From CAZKFN01 sp964552035 (GTDB lineage Bacteria > Bacteroidota > Bacteroidia > Flavobacteriales_E > Vicingaceae): 30,317 nucleotides of DNA. Position 1 is the stretch's first letter. Each line of letters opens with the position of its first letter. Below the pieces are notes generated by a model. It had not been told where the DNA came from. It saw only the letters and a list, made by a program, of their open reading frames with translations, and made no database searches. The stretch spans positions 1 to 30,317 of the forward strand of contig CAZKFN010000018.1 of assembly GCA_964552035.1 (NCBI GenBank). The letters are read 5' to 3'. Made by a program: the position numbers and the translations under genes. Positions 8,214-16,660 of this stretch are shown one piece after another.

Positions 8214-8960
8214 TTGGAAAAAATTAAAATATCTGCCGTTTCTTATTTAAATACCTTACCTTTTATTTATGGGATTGAAAATAATCAAGAGTTTTTAAAG
8301 AAAATCAACCTGCAGCGAGATATCCCTTCAACTTGTGCAAAAAAACTCTTGTTAGATGAGGTAGATTTAGGTTTAATTCCTGTGGCAGTTATCCCACAAC
8401 TTAAAGAATATCACATCATCTCAGATTATTGTATTGGAGCGGTTGATAAAGTAGATACTGTCTTATTATTGAGCGACGTGCCTCTTAACAAAATAGAAAA
8501 TATTTATTTAGATTATCACTCTAGAACTTCGGTTAGATTATGTCAATTATTAGCTGAAAAATTCTGGAAAATAAAAGTTAACTACCTCCAGGCAGAAGAA
8601 GGATTTATTGATAAAATTCAAGGAAAAACAGCAGGCGTTTTAATTGGAGATAGAACATTTAAACTCTCCAAAAAATACCAATATATTTTTGACCTCTCTG
8701 AAGAATGGATGAGATGGCAAAAGCTACCTTTTGTATTTGCTGCTTGGGTAAGTAATAAAAAACTACCTCAAAGTTTTATTAAAGAGTTTAATAAGGTGTT
8801 GAAAAATGGAGTAGAAAATATTGACAAAGCTATTGAAGAATTTGCTTGGGATATTATCCCTAAAACAGCTCAAGCGCAATACTTAAAACACTCCATTAGT
8901 TATTCCTTAGATAAAGAAAAAAGAAAGGGCTTACAAACTTTCTTGAAGCTAATATCTTAA
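8214..8960 (+). CDS. mqnA: chorismate dehydratase MqnA (futalosine menaquinone pathway)
   Basis: 248 residues of a periplasmic-binding-protein-like fold used as a cytosolic enzyme. It removes water from chorismate to give 3-enolpyruvyl-benzoate, the first step of the futalosine route to menaquinone. The start 'KISAVSYLNTLPFIYG', then 'VDLGLIPVAVIP', 'YHSRTSVRL' and 'LPFVFAAWV', are typical of MqnA and the length is normal for the family. The start codon is TTG at 8214: the frame has a stop at 8172 and no ATG between, and the family motif begins right after it. A -7 box ends at 8197, so the leader is only about 13 nt and lacks a Shine-Dalgarno sequence. The alkyltransferase gene follows 11 bases downstream, probably on the same transcript. 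mqnB and mqnD lie about 7 kb further on. Confidence 0.93.
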   Translation: MEKIKISAVSYLNTLPFIYGIENNQEFLKKINLQRDIPSTCAKKLLLDEVDLGLIPVAVIPQLKEYHIISDYCIGAVDKVDTVLLLSDVPLNKIENIYLDYHSRTSVRLCQLLAEKFWKIKVNYLQAEEGFIDKIQGKTAGVLIGDRTFKLSKKYQYIFDLSEEWMRWQKLPFVFAAWVSNKKLPQSFIKEFNKVLKNGVENIDKAIEEFAWDIIPKTAQAQYLKHSISYSLDKEKRKGLQTFLKLIS

Positions 8961-8971
8961 TATATTTTGAG

Positions 8972-9511
8972 GTGGGAAGTAAAGAAGTAGCTATACAATA
9001 TTACCAATCGCCTTTTGGCTTGTTAATATTAGGAGCTTATGAAGAGCAATTAGTACTCTGCAATTGGGTATATCGTAAAAAGAGCAAAGGCATAGATGAG
9101 CGAATTCAAAGTTTTTTAAAAGCTGAATATGTTGAAAAGCGAACTGATTTAATAGACGCTGTTGAAAATCAACTTGCTGAATATTTTACAGGCCAACGAA
9201 AAACTTTTGAAATTAATTTGCTGCTAATTGGAAGTGAATTTCAAAAAAAAGTCTGGAAAGCATTGCTAACTGTTGCTTATGGGGAAACCTCTTCTTATCT
9301 AGCATTGTCTAACGAGATTGGAAACCCTGCTGCAATTCGTGCAGTAGCTGCCGCAAATGGAGCAAATGCTATCTCAATCATTATTCCTTGTCATAGGATT
9401 ATTGGGAGTGATGGGAAATTGGTTGGGTATGGTGGTGGATTATATGCTAAAAAGAAACTACTTGAACTAGAAGGTGCTTTGCTAAATCCCAATCAATTGG
9501 AATTATTTTAA
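8972..9511 (+). CDS. ogt: methylated-DNA--protein-cysteine methyltransferase (Ogt/MGMT type)
   Basis: 179 residues. This suicide repair protein moves the alkyl group from O6-alkylguanine in DNA to its own cysteine. The active-site motif IIPCHRI places that cysteine at residue 140. The helix-turn-helix part 'FQKKVWKALLTVAYGETSSYLALS' and the arginine-finger region 'NPAAIRAVAAANGAN' precede it, and 'GYGGGLYAKKKLLELEG' follows, all in family order. The N-terminal 'YYQSPFGLLIL' strand is complete, so this is a full-length Ogt-type protein without an AdaA metal-binding domain. The start is GTG at 8972; no ATG is available before the conserved strand, and no good ribosome site is seen. It sits 11 bases after mqnA and its stop lies 2 bases from the converging stop of priA. 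Confidence 0.93.
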   Translation: MGSKEVAIQYYQSPFGLLILGAYEEQLVLCNWVYRKKSKGIDERIQSFLKAEYVEKRTDLIDAVENQLAEYFTGQRKTFEINLLLIGSEFQKKVWKALLTVAYGETSSYLALSNEIGNPAAIRAVAAANGANAISIIIPCHRIIGSDGKLVGYGGGLYAKKKLLELEGALLNPNQLELF

Positions 9512-9513
9512 GC

Positions 9514-12003
9514 TTAAATAGGATCAACATCTATATCAAGACGAACTGATTTATATTCATGGTGTGTCTTAAAGTCTATCATAAGATCGCTTAAAATTCT
9601 TTTTGCCTTTTTTGTAGAAACTTCTCGCTCTAACTTGATAAGTATGTGCTGAATATAAAAGTTTCTAACCCTTGCTATTGCTGGTTCTTCTGGCCCTAAA
9701 ATTCTGTTGCTGCCAAACTTCATTTTAATTTCTCTTGCAAAATGATGGGCCGCTAAATGTAATTTAGACTTGTCTCTATGTCTTAAAGTCAGCTGAATAA
9801 GTCGATAAAATGGGGGATAGTAATAATTTCTCCTATCAATTAATTCATTTTTATACATTCCTAGATAATCACTATCAATAACCTGCCTTACAATTTGATG
9901 TTCTGGATTATAGGTTTGAATCAAAACTTTTCCTCTCTTTCCTTTTCTACCAGCTCTACCAGCAACTTGAGACATTAATTGGTAAGAACGTTCAAATGCT
10001 CTAAAATCTGGGAAATGCAACATATTATCTGCATTTAAAACCCCCACTAAACCTACATCATTAAAATCTAGTCCTTTAGTAATCATTTGGGTTCCTACTA
10101 AGATGTCAATTTCCTTTTCTTGAAAAGATGTAATAATTCTATGATAAGCTGTTTTGGCTCTTGTGGTGTCTAAATCCATTCTAGCCACTTTAGCTTGGGG
10201 TAAAAATATGGCTAATTCTTCTTCTATTTTTTCAGTTCCAAAACCTTTAACGTGTAAGTTAGTATCACCACAAGAAGGGCAAACTTTTGGCAATTGGATA
10301 TGATGCCCACAATAATGGCAGTTTAATTGCCTCTTAAACTTGTGATAAGTTAGACTAACATCACAGTTTACGCAGTTCGGTGAATTTCCACAGCTTTCAC
10401 AAACCATAAAGGGTGAATATCCTCTCCTGTTTTGAAAGAGAATAATTTGTTTCTCTTCTTCAAGTGTTTCCTCCATCATTTTTAAAAGCTCTGGAGAGAA
10501 GTGCGATTTCATTTTTTTCTTTTTGGTAGCCTCTTTAATATCGGCAACTAAAATTTCAGGGAGTTGCATGTTTCCATAGCGCTTATCTAAAGTAACCAAA
10601 CCATATTTCTCATTTTGAGCATTCCAATAGCTCTCTACAGAAGGTGTAGCAGAGCCCAAGATAACCTTAGCTCGATGCATGGATGCTAAAACAATAGAAG
10701 AATCTCTTGCATGATATCTTGGGGATGGATCGTATTGTTTAAAAGTGCTTTCATGTTCCTCATCCACTATTATTAAACCTAAATCTTGAAAAGGAAGAAA
10801 CAAAGCAGAGCGAGCACCTAAAATAATTTGGAAATTTTCAAAAACTCCTTTCTTAAACTTTAATACATTCTGCCAAACTTCAACCCTTTCATTTTCATTA
10901 AACCTAGAATGAAATACGCCTACTTTTTCACCAAAGATTTCTTGTAGCCGCAATACAATTTGAGTGGTTAATGCAATTTCTGGAAGTAAATAAAGCACTT
11001 GCTTCCCTTTAGCTATCTGTTCCTTGATAAGTTGAATGTAAATTTCTGTTTTACCACTGGAAGTTATCCCGTGTAATAAAACTGTTTGCTTTTCTTTAAA
11101 ATGTTTCTTGATTTCATTAAATGCTTTGAGTTGATGCTCATTTAGCGCTTTAGCTGCCCTTTCAGCTTTTTTCAACGTTAATCTTCCTGCTTCTTTTTGG
11201 TAAATTTCAAAAACATTTTTTTTTACCAACTCATTTACAAGCGATGAGGTGACTCCTATTTTCTTTTGCAATGCAATTTTTTTAACTTCAAAAGGATTTT
11301 GGGTATAGCGTTTATTTTCTTGAATAAAAGCCATTAAAAGCTCCAATTGTCTTGGGGCATTATTTAAGTCATCAAAAACTTGTTTAAGGTTTTCTTCTTT
11401 ATTTGCCCAGTTCGTAAGTCTTATATAATCAATTAGTTTAGGTTTAAAACGACTTTTAATTTCTTCCTCGGTTAGCACGGCTTTTTTTTCAATCAGCTGT
11501 TTAATTTTTGGTTGTACAAACTTGATGTTTAGAATTTCTGAAATGTCCTTTAAATCCAACACATTTCTTAACTCTAATGCTTCTACGATTAAATATTCAT
11601 CATCTTCCAAATCATCTACTACATCTTGATAGTCTGGGTGAAGTAAAATCCTTGTTTCGCTAGCCAAGAGCATACCACTAGGCAATGCAGCATTCATTAC
11701 ATCACCAATATTGGCCATATAATATTCACTTATCCACCACCAAAAGGGCAATTGCTTGGGACTCAAAATGGCTTGTTCATCCAAAATTGCATCCATGTAT
11801 TTTGCTTGATACTTGGTGGGTGCTTTACTATGAATTGCTGCAATGATAGCAGAATATTGCTTTTTCCCTTTTCCAAATTGAACAATTACCCTTTGACCGA
11901 CTTGGACGACTTCATTCCAATCTTTAGGAACCCTATAAGTAAAGGTCTGTGGTAGGGCTAACGGCAAAATTACATCTACAAAAAGGGTAGTTGAGTTGGA
12001 CAT
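9514..12003 (-). CDS. priA: primosomal protein N' (replication restart helicase PriA)
   Basis: 829 residues, longer than E. coli PriA. It reloads the replisome at stalled or repaired forks and unwinds DNA 3'-5' using ATP. In order: an N-terminal DNA 3'-end-binding domain ('VDVILPLALPQTFTYRVP', 'GQRVIVQFGKGKK'), a winged-helix region, a helicase core with Walker A GITSSGKTEIY (about 312-322) and the DEEH box (about 414-417), then eight cysteines at about 535, 538, 544, 547, 562, 565, 575 and 578 that bind two zinc ions, then helicase motifs 'GTQMITKGLDF' and 'QVAGRAGRKGKRG'. Every expected motif is present. It starts 6 bases after the pfkA stop, so the two are very likely one operon, and it ends tail to tail with the alkyltransferase gene. 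Confidence 0.96.
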   Translation of the reverse strand: MSNSTTLFVDVILPLALPQTFTYRVPKDWNEVVQVGQRVIVQFGKGKKQYSAIIAAIHSKAPTKYQAKYMDAILDEQAILSPKQLPFWWWISEYYMANIGDVMNAALPSGMLLASETRILLHPDYQDVVDDLEDDEYLIVEALELRNVLDLKDISEILNIKFVQPKIKQLIEKKAVLTEEEIKSRFKPKLIDYIRLTNWANKEENLKQVFDDLNNAPRQLELLMAFIQENKRYTQNPFEVKKIALQKKIGVTSSLVNELVKKNVFEIYQKEAGRLTLKKAERAAKALNEHQLKAFNEIKKHFKEKQTVLLHGITSSGKTEIYIQLIKEQIAKGKQVLYLLPEIALTTQIVLRLQEIFGEKVGVFHSRFNENERVEVWQNVLKFKKGVFENFQIILGARSALFLPFQDLGLIIVDEEHESTFKQYDPSPRYHARDSSIVLASMHRAKVILGSATPSVESYWNAQNEKYGLVTLDKRYGNMQLPEILVADIKEATKKKKMKSHFSPELLKMMEETLEEEKQIILFQNRRGYSPFMVCESCGNSPNCVNCDVSLTYHKFKRQLNCHYCGHHIQLPKVCPSCGDTNLHVKGFGTEKIEEELAIFLPQAKVARMDLDTTRAKTAYHRIITSFQEKEIDILVGTQMITKGLDFNDVGLVGVLNADNMLHFPDFRAFERSYQLMSQVAGRAGRKGKRGKVLIQTYNPEHQIVRQVIDSDYLGMYKNELIDRRNYYYPPFYRLIQLTLRHRDKSKLHLAAHHFAREIKMKFGSNRILGPEEPAIARVRNFYIQHILIKLEREVSTKKAKRILSDLMIDFKTHHEYKSVRLDIDVDPI

Positions 12004-12009
12004 AAGTAA

Positions 12010-12981
12010 TTAAATAGAAAGTATATCGGCTAAGTTCAACAATTCTTGATTAATTTGAAGATGATGTTTGGTAGCTTTTCCAAAAGAAGTAAAAATAATT
12101 TCTTTATTAACTAAACCTATCATTTCGCTTTTTCTTCCTTCAATTAAAGCTCTAACTGCTGCATGACCCAATTGACTAGCCAAAATTCTATCTGCTGCTG
12201 AAGGGCTGCCACCTCTTTGTAAGTGTCCTAAAATGGAAACTTTTACTTCATAATGAGAGAATTTGGCCTTTACTTTTTCGGCAACTTCATAAGCCCCTCC
12301 AGCATCATCTCCCTCAGCTACAATAACAATGCTCGATGTTTTTTGTCTTTCCCATCCTCTTTGGAGCTTATGGATTAGTTCATCGATATAAGTGGTAGTT
12401 TCTGGAACTAATATGGCTTCAGCACCAGAGCCAATTCCAGAGCGCAATGCAATAAATCCAGCATCTTTGCCCATAACTTCTACAATAAACATTCGGTCGT
12501 GAGAATCAGCTGTATCCCTAAGTTTATCTACAGCTTCTACAACTGTATTTACGGCAGTATCATAACCAATTGTATTGTCTGTGCCGTAGAGGTCATTGTC
12601 TATGGTACCAGGAATACCAATGGAAGGAATCCCATGTTCTTCATAAAAAATTTTACAGGCAGTAAAAGTACCATCTCCACCAATGACAATAAGCCCTTCA
12701 ATTCCTTCCTTTCTTATATTTTCAGCTGCTTTTATTCTCCCTTCCTTGGTTCTAAATTTCGGACTTCTAGAACTTTTTAAAATCGTTCCCCCTCTTTGAA
12801 TGATGTTACTAACTGATAGTGCATTTAATGGCGTGAAGTTTCCTTCTATCATTCCTTGAAATCCTCTTGTAATACCAATAATTTCTAAACCTTTATATAT
12901 AGAGGTTCTAACTACAGAACGTATACAAGCATTCATTCCTGGAGCATCACCTCCAGAAGTAAGAACAGCAATTTTTTTCAT
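12010..12981 (-). CDS. pfkA: ATP-dependent 6-phosphofructokinase
   Basis: 323 residues, the usual length for bacterial PfkA. It phosphorylates fructose 6-phosphate to fructose 1,6-bisphosphate in glycolysis. Visible motifs are LTSGGDAPGMNA at the nucleotide site, GGDGT at 101-105, the catalytic TIDND at 126-130 (Asp128 is the base), 'DTAVNTV', 'MGKDAGFIA' and 'LGHLQRGGSPSAADR'. Glycine 104 and the PGTIDND form, rather than PKTIDND with Asp at 104, mark ATP rather than pyrophosphate as the donor. It is transcribed away from glyA across a 125-bp divergent gap, and priA follows 6 bases behind it. A weak -7-like TATATTTC lies upstream on the minus strand; no strong promoter is seen. Confidence 0.97.
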   Translation of the reverse strand: MKKIAVLTSGGDAPGMNACIRSVVRTSIYKGLEIIGITRGFQGMIEGNFTPLNALSVSNIIQRGGTILKSSRSPKFRTKEGRIKAAENIRKEGIEGLIVIGGDGTFTACKIFYEEHGIPSIGIPGTIDNDLYGTDNTIGYDTAVNTVVEAVDKLRDTADSHDRMFIVEVMGKDAGFIALRSGIGSGAEAILVPETTTYIDELIHKLQRGWERQKTSSIVIVAEGDDAGGAYEVAEKVKAKFSHYEVKVSILGHLQRGGSPSAADRILASQLGHAAVRALIEGRKSEMIGLVNKEIIFTSFGKATKHHLQINQELLNLADILSI

Positions 12982-13073
12982 AAATTAAAATTAAGAATAC
13001 TATTGATTTTTATGAAATATACTAATGACTAATGTTTGATTTTTTGAGGTCTAATTTATTCCTTTGCTTTGCG

Positions 13074-13081
13074 TAAATTTG
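13074..13081 (+). promoter_or_regulatory. -7 promoter element of glyA
   Basis: TAAATTTG matches TAnnTTTG exactly and would give a leader of about 22 nt before the ATG at 13107. The nearest upstream TTTG (13043-13046) is 27 bases away, longer than the usual 17-23, so the -33 part is uncertain. Confidence 0.5.
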
Positions 13082-13106
13082 GAGTAAATTTTTTACACAA
13101 TAAATT

Positions 13107-14378
13107 ATGATAAAAGATAAATTGATTGCCGATCTAATAGAGGATGAAAGAGAGAGGCAAATAAGAGGGATTGAGTTAATTGCATCAGAAAATTACGTAA
13201 GTGAATCTGTGTTAAATGCAATGGGTTCTATCCTGACTAACAAGTATGCAGAAGGTTTACCTGGGAAAAGATATTATGGAGGTTGTGAAGTGGTAGATAA
13301 AGTTGAACAAACTGCTATCGATCGTTTAAAAGAACTTTTTGGAGCAGAGTGGGCTAATGTTCAACCTCACTCCGGTGCTCAAGCTAATGCTGCAGTTATG
13401 CTAGCTTGCTTAAATCCTGGAGATGTGATTCTTGGTTTTGATTTATCGCATGGTGGACACCTTACTCATGGTTCTCCAGTGAATTTTTCCGGTAAATTAT
13501 ATAAACCCCATTTTTATGGAGTGGAAAAAGATACGGGAAGGGTTGATTACGATAAAATTGAAGCAAAAGCTATAGAAGTTAAACCTAAAATGATTATTTG
13601 TGGTGCTTCTTCTTATGCTAGGGATTGGGATTATAAGCGTTTCCGTGAAATTGCAGACAAAGTTGGAGCAATCTTATTGGCAGATGTAGCTCATCCTGCT
13701 GGTCTAATCGCAAAAGGGATTTTAAATGATCCAATACCACATTGCCATATTGTAACTTCTACTACTCATAAAACATTAAGAGGTCCTAGAGGTGGAATTA
13801 TTATGATGGGGAAAGATTTTGAGAATCCATGGGGAATTAAAACTCCAAAAGGTGAAATTAGAATGATGTCTTCTTTATTAGATAGTGGAGTGTTTCCAGG
13901 AACTCAAGGTGGACCATTAGAGCATGTTATCGCTGGGAAAGCAGTAGCCTTTGGTGAAGCTTTGGAAGATTCTTTCTTAGAGTATGGTATTCAAGTGGTG
14001 AAAAATGCTGATTTAATGGCTAAGGAGTTGATAAATAGAGGGTATGAAGTGATTTCTGGAGGAACGGATAATCATTGCATTTTAATCGATTTAAGAAACA
14101 AAGATGTAAGCGGTAAAAAAGCGGAGCGTTTATTAGGTCTTTGCGATATTACCGTGAATAAAAATATGGTTCCATTTGATGATCGCTCTCCATTTATTAC
14201 TTCTGGAGTTAGATTAGGAACTCCTGCTATTACTTCAAGAGGAGTTACTGAAAAGGAAATTCCTACCATAGTTGATTTAATCGATCGTGCTTTAACAGAG
14301 GATGAAGAGAGTGATGCATTTAAGGGCATTAAAAAAGAAGTAAATGACTTAATGTCACCTTTTCCATTAAGAAAATAA
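13107..14378 (+). CDS. glyA: serine hydroxymethyltransferase
   Basis: 423 residues, normal length. A PLP enzyme that interconverts serine and glycine while loading tetrahydrofolate with a one-carbon unit. 'ELIASENYVSESVLNAMGS', 'NKYAEGLPGKRYYGGCE', 'NVQPHSGAQAN', 'DLSHGGHLTHG' and 'LADVAHPAGL' appear in order. The PLP lysine is Lys222 in TSTTHKTLRGPRGG, and 'GTPAITSRGV' is near the C-terminus. It is a single-gene unit with its own -7 box upstream and a strong intrinsic terminator 27 bases downstream. Confidence 0.98.
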   Translation: MIKDKLIADLIEDERERQIRGIELIASENYVSESVLNAMGSILTNKYAEGLPGKRYYGGCEVVDKVEQTAIDRLKELFGAEWANVQPHSGAQANAAVMLACLNPGDVILGFDLSHGGHLTHGSPVNFSGKLYKPHFYGVEKDTGRVDYDKIEAKAIEVKPKMIICGASSYARDWDYKRFREIADKVGAILLADVAHPAGLIAKGILNDPIPHCHIVTSTTHKTLRGPRGGIIMMGKDFENPWGIKTPKGEIRMMSSLLDSGVFPGTQGGPLEHVIAGKAVAFGEALEDSFLEYGIQVVKNADLMAKELINRGYEVISGGTDNHCILIDLRNKDVSGKKAERLLGLCDITVNKNMVPFDDRSPFITSGVRLGTPAITSRGVTEKEIPTIVDLIDRALTEDEESDAFKGIKKEVNDLMSPFPLRK

Positions 14379-14404
14379 AAAGCATTAAGTACGTTTTGAA
14401 CTTT

Positions 14405-14433
14405 AAAACTCCACAATTTGTGGAGTTTTTTTT
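14405..14433 (+). terminator. intrinsic terminator of glyA
   Basis: AAAACTCCACA (14405-14415) and TGTGGAGTTTT (14419-14429) form a perfect 11-bp stem with a 3-base loop, followed by more T. It lies 27 bases past the glyA stop. This is a textbook Rho-independent terminator. Confidence 0.92.
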
Positions 14434-14461
14434 ATTCTCAATAAATATTAAGCTTAACTTT

Positions 14462-14492
14462 TTTCTGCTTTCTAGCATAAAAGTTACCTTTG
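14462..14492 (+). promoter_or_regulatory. promoter of the pepD-mqnB-mqnD-hldD operon
   Basis: TTTCTG at 14462-14467 and TACCTTTG at 14485-14492, 17 bases apart, fit the Bacteroidota promoter form. The -7 box is exact. The predicted start near 14496 gives a leader of about 17 nt. Confidence 0.65.
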
Positions 14493-14512
14493 TAAAAATT
14501 AAAATATAGAAG

Positions 14513-15976
14513 ATGTCAAAAGAAATAGAAAGTCTACAGCCACAGCGCTTATGGAAAAATTTTGCAGCTTTAAACGAGGTTCCTAGACCATCAAAAAAAG
14601 AAGAAAAGGTAATTGCTTTTATGCAGAACTATGGCCAACAGTTAGGCTTAGAAACTACTACAGATGCAACCGGCAATGTACTGATTAAGAAACCTGCAAC
14701 TAAAGGGATGGAAAATCGCAAAAAAGTTATTCTGCAATCCCACCTCGATATGGTTCATCAAAAAAATAACGATACGGATTTTGATTTTGACAAAGAAGGA
14801 ATCAAAATGTATATTGACGGCGATTGGGTAAAAGCAAAAGGAACCACTTTAGGTGCTGATAATGGAATTGGTGTTGCAAGCATTATGACAATTCTTGAAT
14901 CTTCTGATATTCCTCACCCTGCTCTTGAAGCGCTTTTTACTATTGATGAAGAAACAGGAATGACGGGAGCTTTTGGCTTGGAACCAGGTTTTTTGCATGG
15001 AGAAATTTTATTAAACTTAGATACAGAAGATGATAACGAATTAACCATTGGTTGTGCAGGTGGAATTGATGTAAATGCTGAAAAAGAATATGAAGAGGTT
15101 GCAATTCCTAAAGACTATATAGTTTATAAATTAGCTATAAAAGGCTTAACGGGTGGACATTCAGGAATGGACATTATTTTAGGTAGAGGAAATGCCAATA
15201 AGTTGATGAATCGTGTTTTATATCAATTGGCAGAAGAAATACCATTGGGAATTTGTGAAATTCATGGAGGGGGATTAAGAAATGCTATTCCTAGAGAATC
15301 AATTGCAAGTATTGCTATTCCAAAAACATCAAAAGATAAATTTTCTTCCATTTGTGAAGCTTTTGAGAAAGAAGTTAAAATAGAGCATGAATTAACTGAC
15401 CCTAATTTTATCTTTGAAATAAGTGAAGGTGAAAATGCTAGTAAAATGGCAACAGTTGATTTCAGTAAAAAAATTACTCAAGCAATTTATGCTGCCCCCA
15501 ATGGGATTTATAGAATGAGCTCTACGGTGCAAGGAATGGTGCAAACATCCAACAACATTGCACAAGTAAATATGGTTAATGGACAATTTCTTTGCTTAAC
15601 CTTATGTAGAAGTTCTGTAGATTCAGAAAAATTAGATGAGGTAAGAGCGATTGCTTCTGCTTTTGCAATTATTGAAGCTGAATTTTCTTCCTCTGGAAGT
15701 TATCCAGGTTGGACTCCAAGAGCGCAATCGGATATTGTAGATATTATGGAGAAAATATACAAAGAGAAGTTTAAAGAATCCCCCAATGTTACAGCTTGTC
15801 ATGCCGGTCTAGAATGTGGTATAATAGGCAGTAATTATCCCGATATGGATATGGTGTCTTTTGGACCAAACATTAGAGGACCGCACTCACCTGACGAGAA
15901 AGTTCAAATCTCATCTGTAAAAAAATTTTGGGATTATTTATTAGAAATTTTACAGCAGATTCCTTTAGAGGATTAA
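14513..15976 (+). CDS. pepD: aminoacyl-histidine dipeptidase (cytosol nonspecific dipeptidase, M20C)
   Basis: 487 residues, the usual length for PepD. A cytosolic two-metal dipeptidase that splits Xaa-His and many other dipeptides. Metal-site motifs of the M20 family are all visible: LQSHLDMVH (His77, with catalytic Asp79), TTLGADNGIG (bridging Asp116), TIDEETGMTG (Glu146/Glu147), LNLDTED (Asp170) and GPHSPDEKV near the C-terminus. 'GLTGGHSGMDI' belongs to the lid domain and 'CHAGLECGII' is typical of PepD. It heads a run of four same-strand genes with short or overlapping junctions. The link to menaquinone genes looks like co-transcription of housekeeping genes, not a shared pathway. Confidence 0.95.
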   Translation: MSKEIESLQPQRLWKNFAALNEVPRPSKKEEKVIAFMQNYGQQLGLETTTDATGNVLIKKPATKGMENRKKVILQSHLDMVHQKNNDTDFDFDKEGIKMYIDGDWVKAKGTTLGADNGIGVASIMTILESSDIPHPALEALFTIDEETGMTGAFGLEPGFLHGEILLNLDTEDDNELTIGCAGGIDVNAEKEYEEVAIPKDYIVYKLAIKGLTGGHSGMDIILGRGNANKLMNRVLYQLAEEIPLGICEIHGGGLRNAIPRESIASIAIPKTSKDKFSSICEAFEKEVKIEHELTDPNFIFEISEGENASKMATVDFSKKITQAIYAAPNGIYRMSSTVQGMVQTSNNIAQVNMVNGQFLCLTLCRSSVDSEKLDEVRAIASAFAIIEAEFSSSGSYPGWTPRAQSDIVDIMEKIYKEKFKESPNVTACHAGLECGIIGSNYPDMDMVSFGPNIRGPHSPDEKVQISSVKKFWDYLLEILQQIPLED

Positions 15977-15994
15977 GCTTATAGCTTATTGGAG

Positions 15995-16660
15995 ATGAAA
16001 ATACTAATAGTATCAGCTACAGAATTAGAATTAAATCCTATTAAAGAAGGATTAGGCTTAGCTGTGGATCTAACTTCAGCCAATATTAAACAACATCAAC
16101 TGGACTTTTTAATTACTGGTGTTGGCATGGTGGCTACTGCTTTTGAGTTGGGAGAATGGCTATCTGAAAATCAATATGACCTAGCAATAAACCTTGGAAT
16201 AGCTGGTGCTTTTGATAAAAATATTCCACTTGGAGAAGTGGTAGAAGTTGAGTCTGATTTTTTTCCAGAAATGGGAGCAGAGGAAGGAGATAAATTTTTA
16301 ACAATTCACGATTTAGGTTTGATAGAAAAAAATGATTTTCCCTTTGAATCCGGGAGAATTAAAGCAAAACATACTTTAAATTTATCTTCTCAACTTAAAA
16401 AAGTAACAGGCATTACAGTAAATAAAGTTCATGGAAATGAAGATTCTATTGCTAAGCTTCTAAGTCACTTTATGGTTGAGGTAGAAAGTATGGAAGGGGC
16501 AGCATTTTTTTATGCTTGTAGAAATAGAGGAGTAGCTTGCATTCAGTTAAGAGGAATTTCTAATTATGTTGAAAAGCGGGATAAGAATTCTTGGGAAATA
16601 GAATTGGCTTTAAAAAACCTAACATCAGTTGGCCTAAATTTATTAAATGAGTTAACATGA
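15995..16660 (+). CDS. mqnB: futalosine hydrolase MqnB
   Basis: 221 residues from the ATG at 15995. A nucleoside hydrolase of the MTA/SAH nucleosidase fold that removes hypoxanthine from futalosine (or adenine from the 6-amino form) to give dehypoxanthine futalosine. It shows 'KILIVSATELELNPI', 'GVGMVATAFELG', 'NLGIAGAF', the substrate-binding 'VEVESMEGAAFFYACR' and 'LRGISNYVEKRD'. A TTG two codons upstream (15989) is also in frame; the ATG is preferred because family members start 'MKILIVSA'. It follows pepD by 18 bases. Its stop overlaps the mqnD start by four bases (ATGA), so the two are translationally coupled. The neighbour mqnD confirms the futalosine assignment over a general nucleosidase. 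Confidence 0.93.
   Translation: MKILIVSATELELNPIKEGLGLAVDLTSANIKQHQLDFLITGVGMVATAFELGEWLSENQYDLAINLGIAGAFDKNIPLGEVVEVESDFFPEMGAEEGDKFLTIHDLGLIEKNDFPFESGRIKAKHTLNLSSQLKKVTGITVNKVHGNEDSIAKLLSHFMVEVESMEGAAFFYACRNRGVACIQLRGISNYVEKRDKNSWEIELALKNLTSVGLNLLNELT

Noticed and set aside
8573..9511. Possible adaptive-response (Ada) fusion around the alkyltransferase
   Set aside because: No AdaA zinc-binding cysteines or AraC-type domain are present; only the single-domain transferase is seen.
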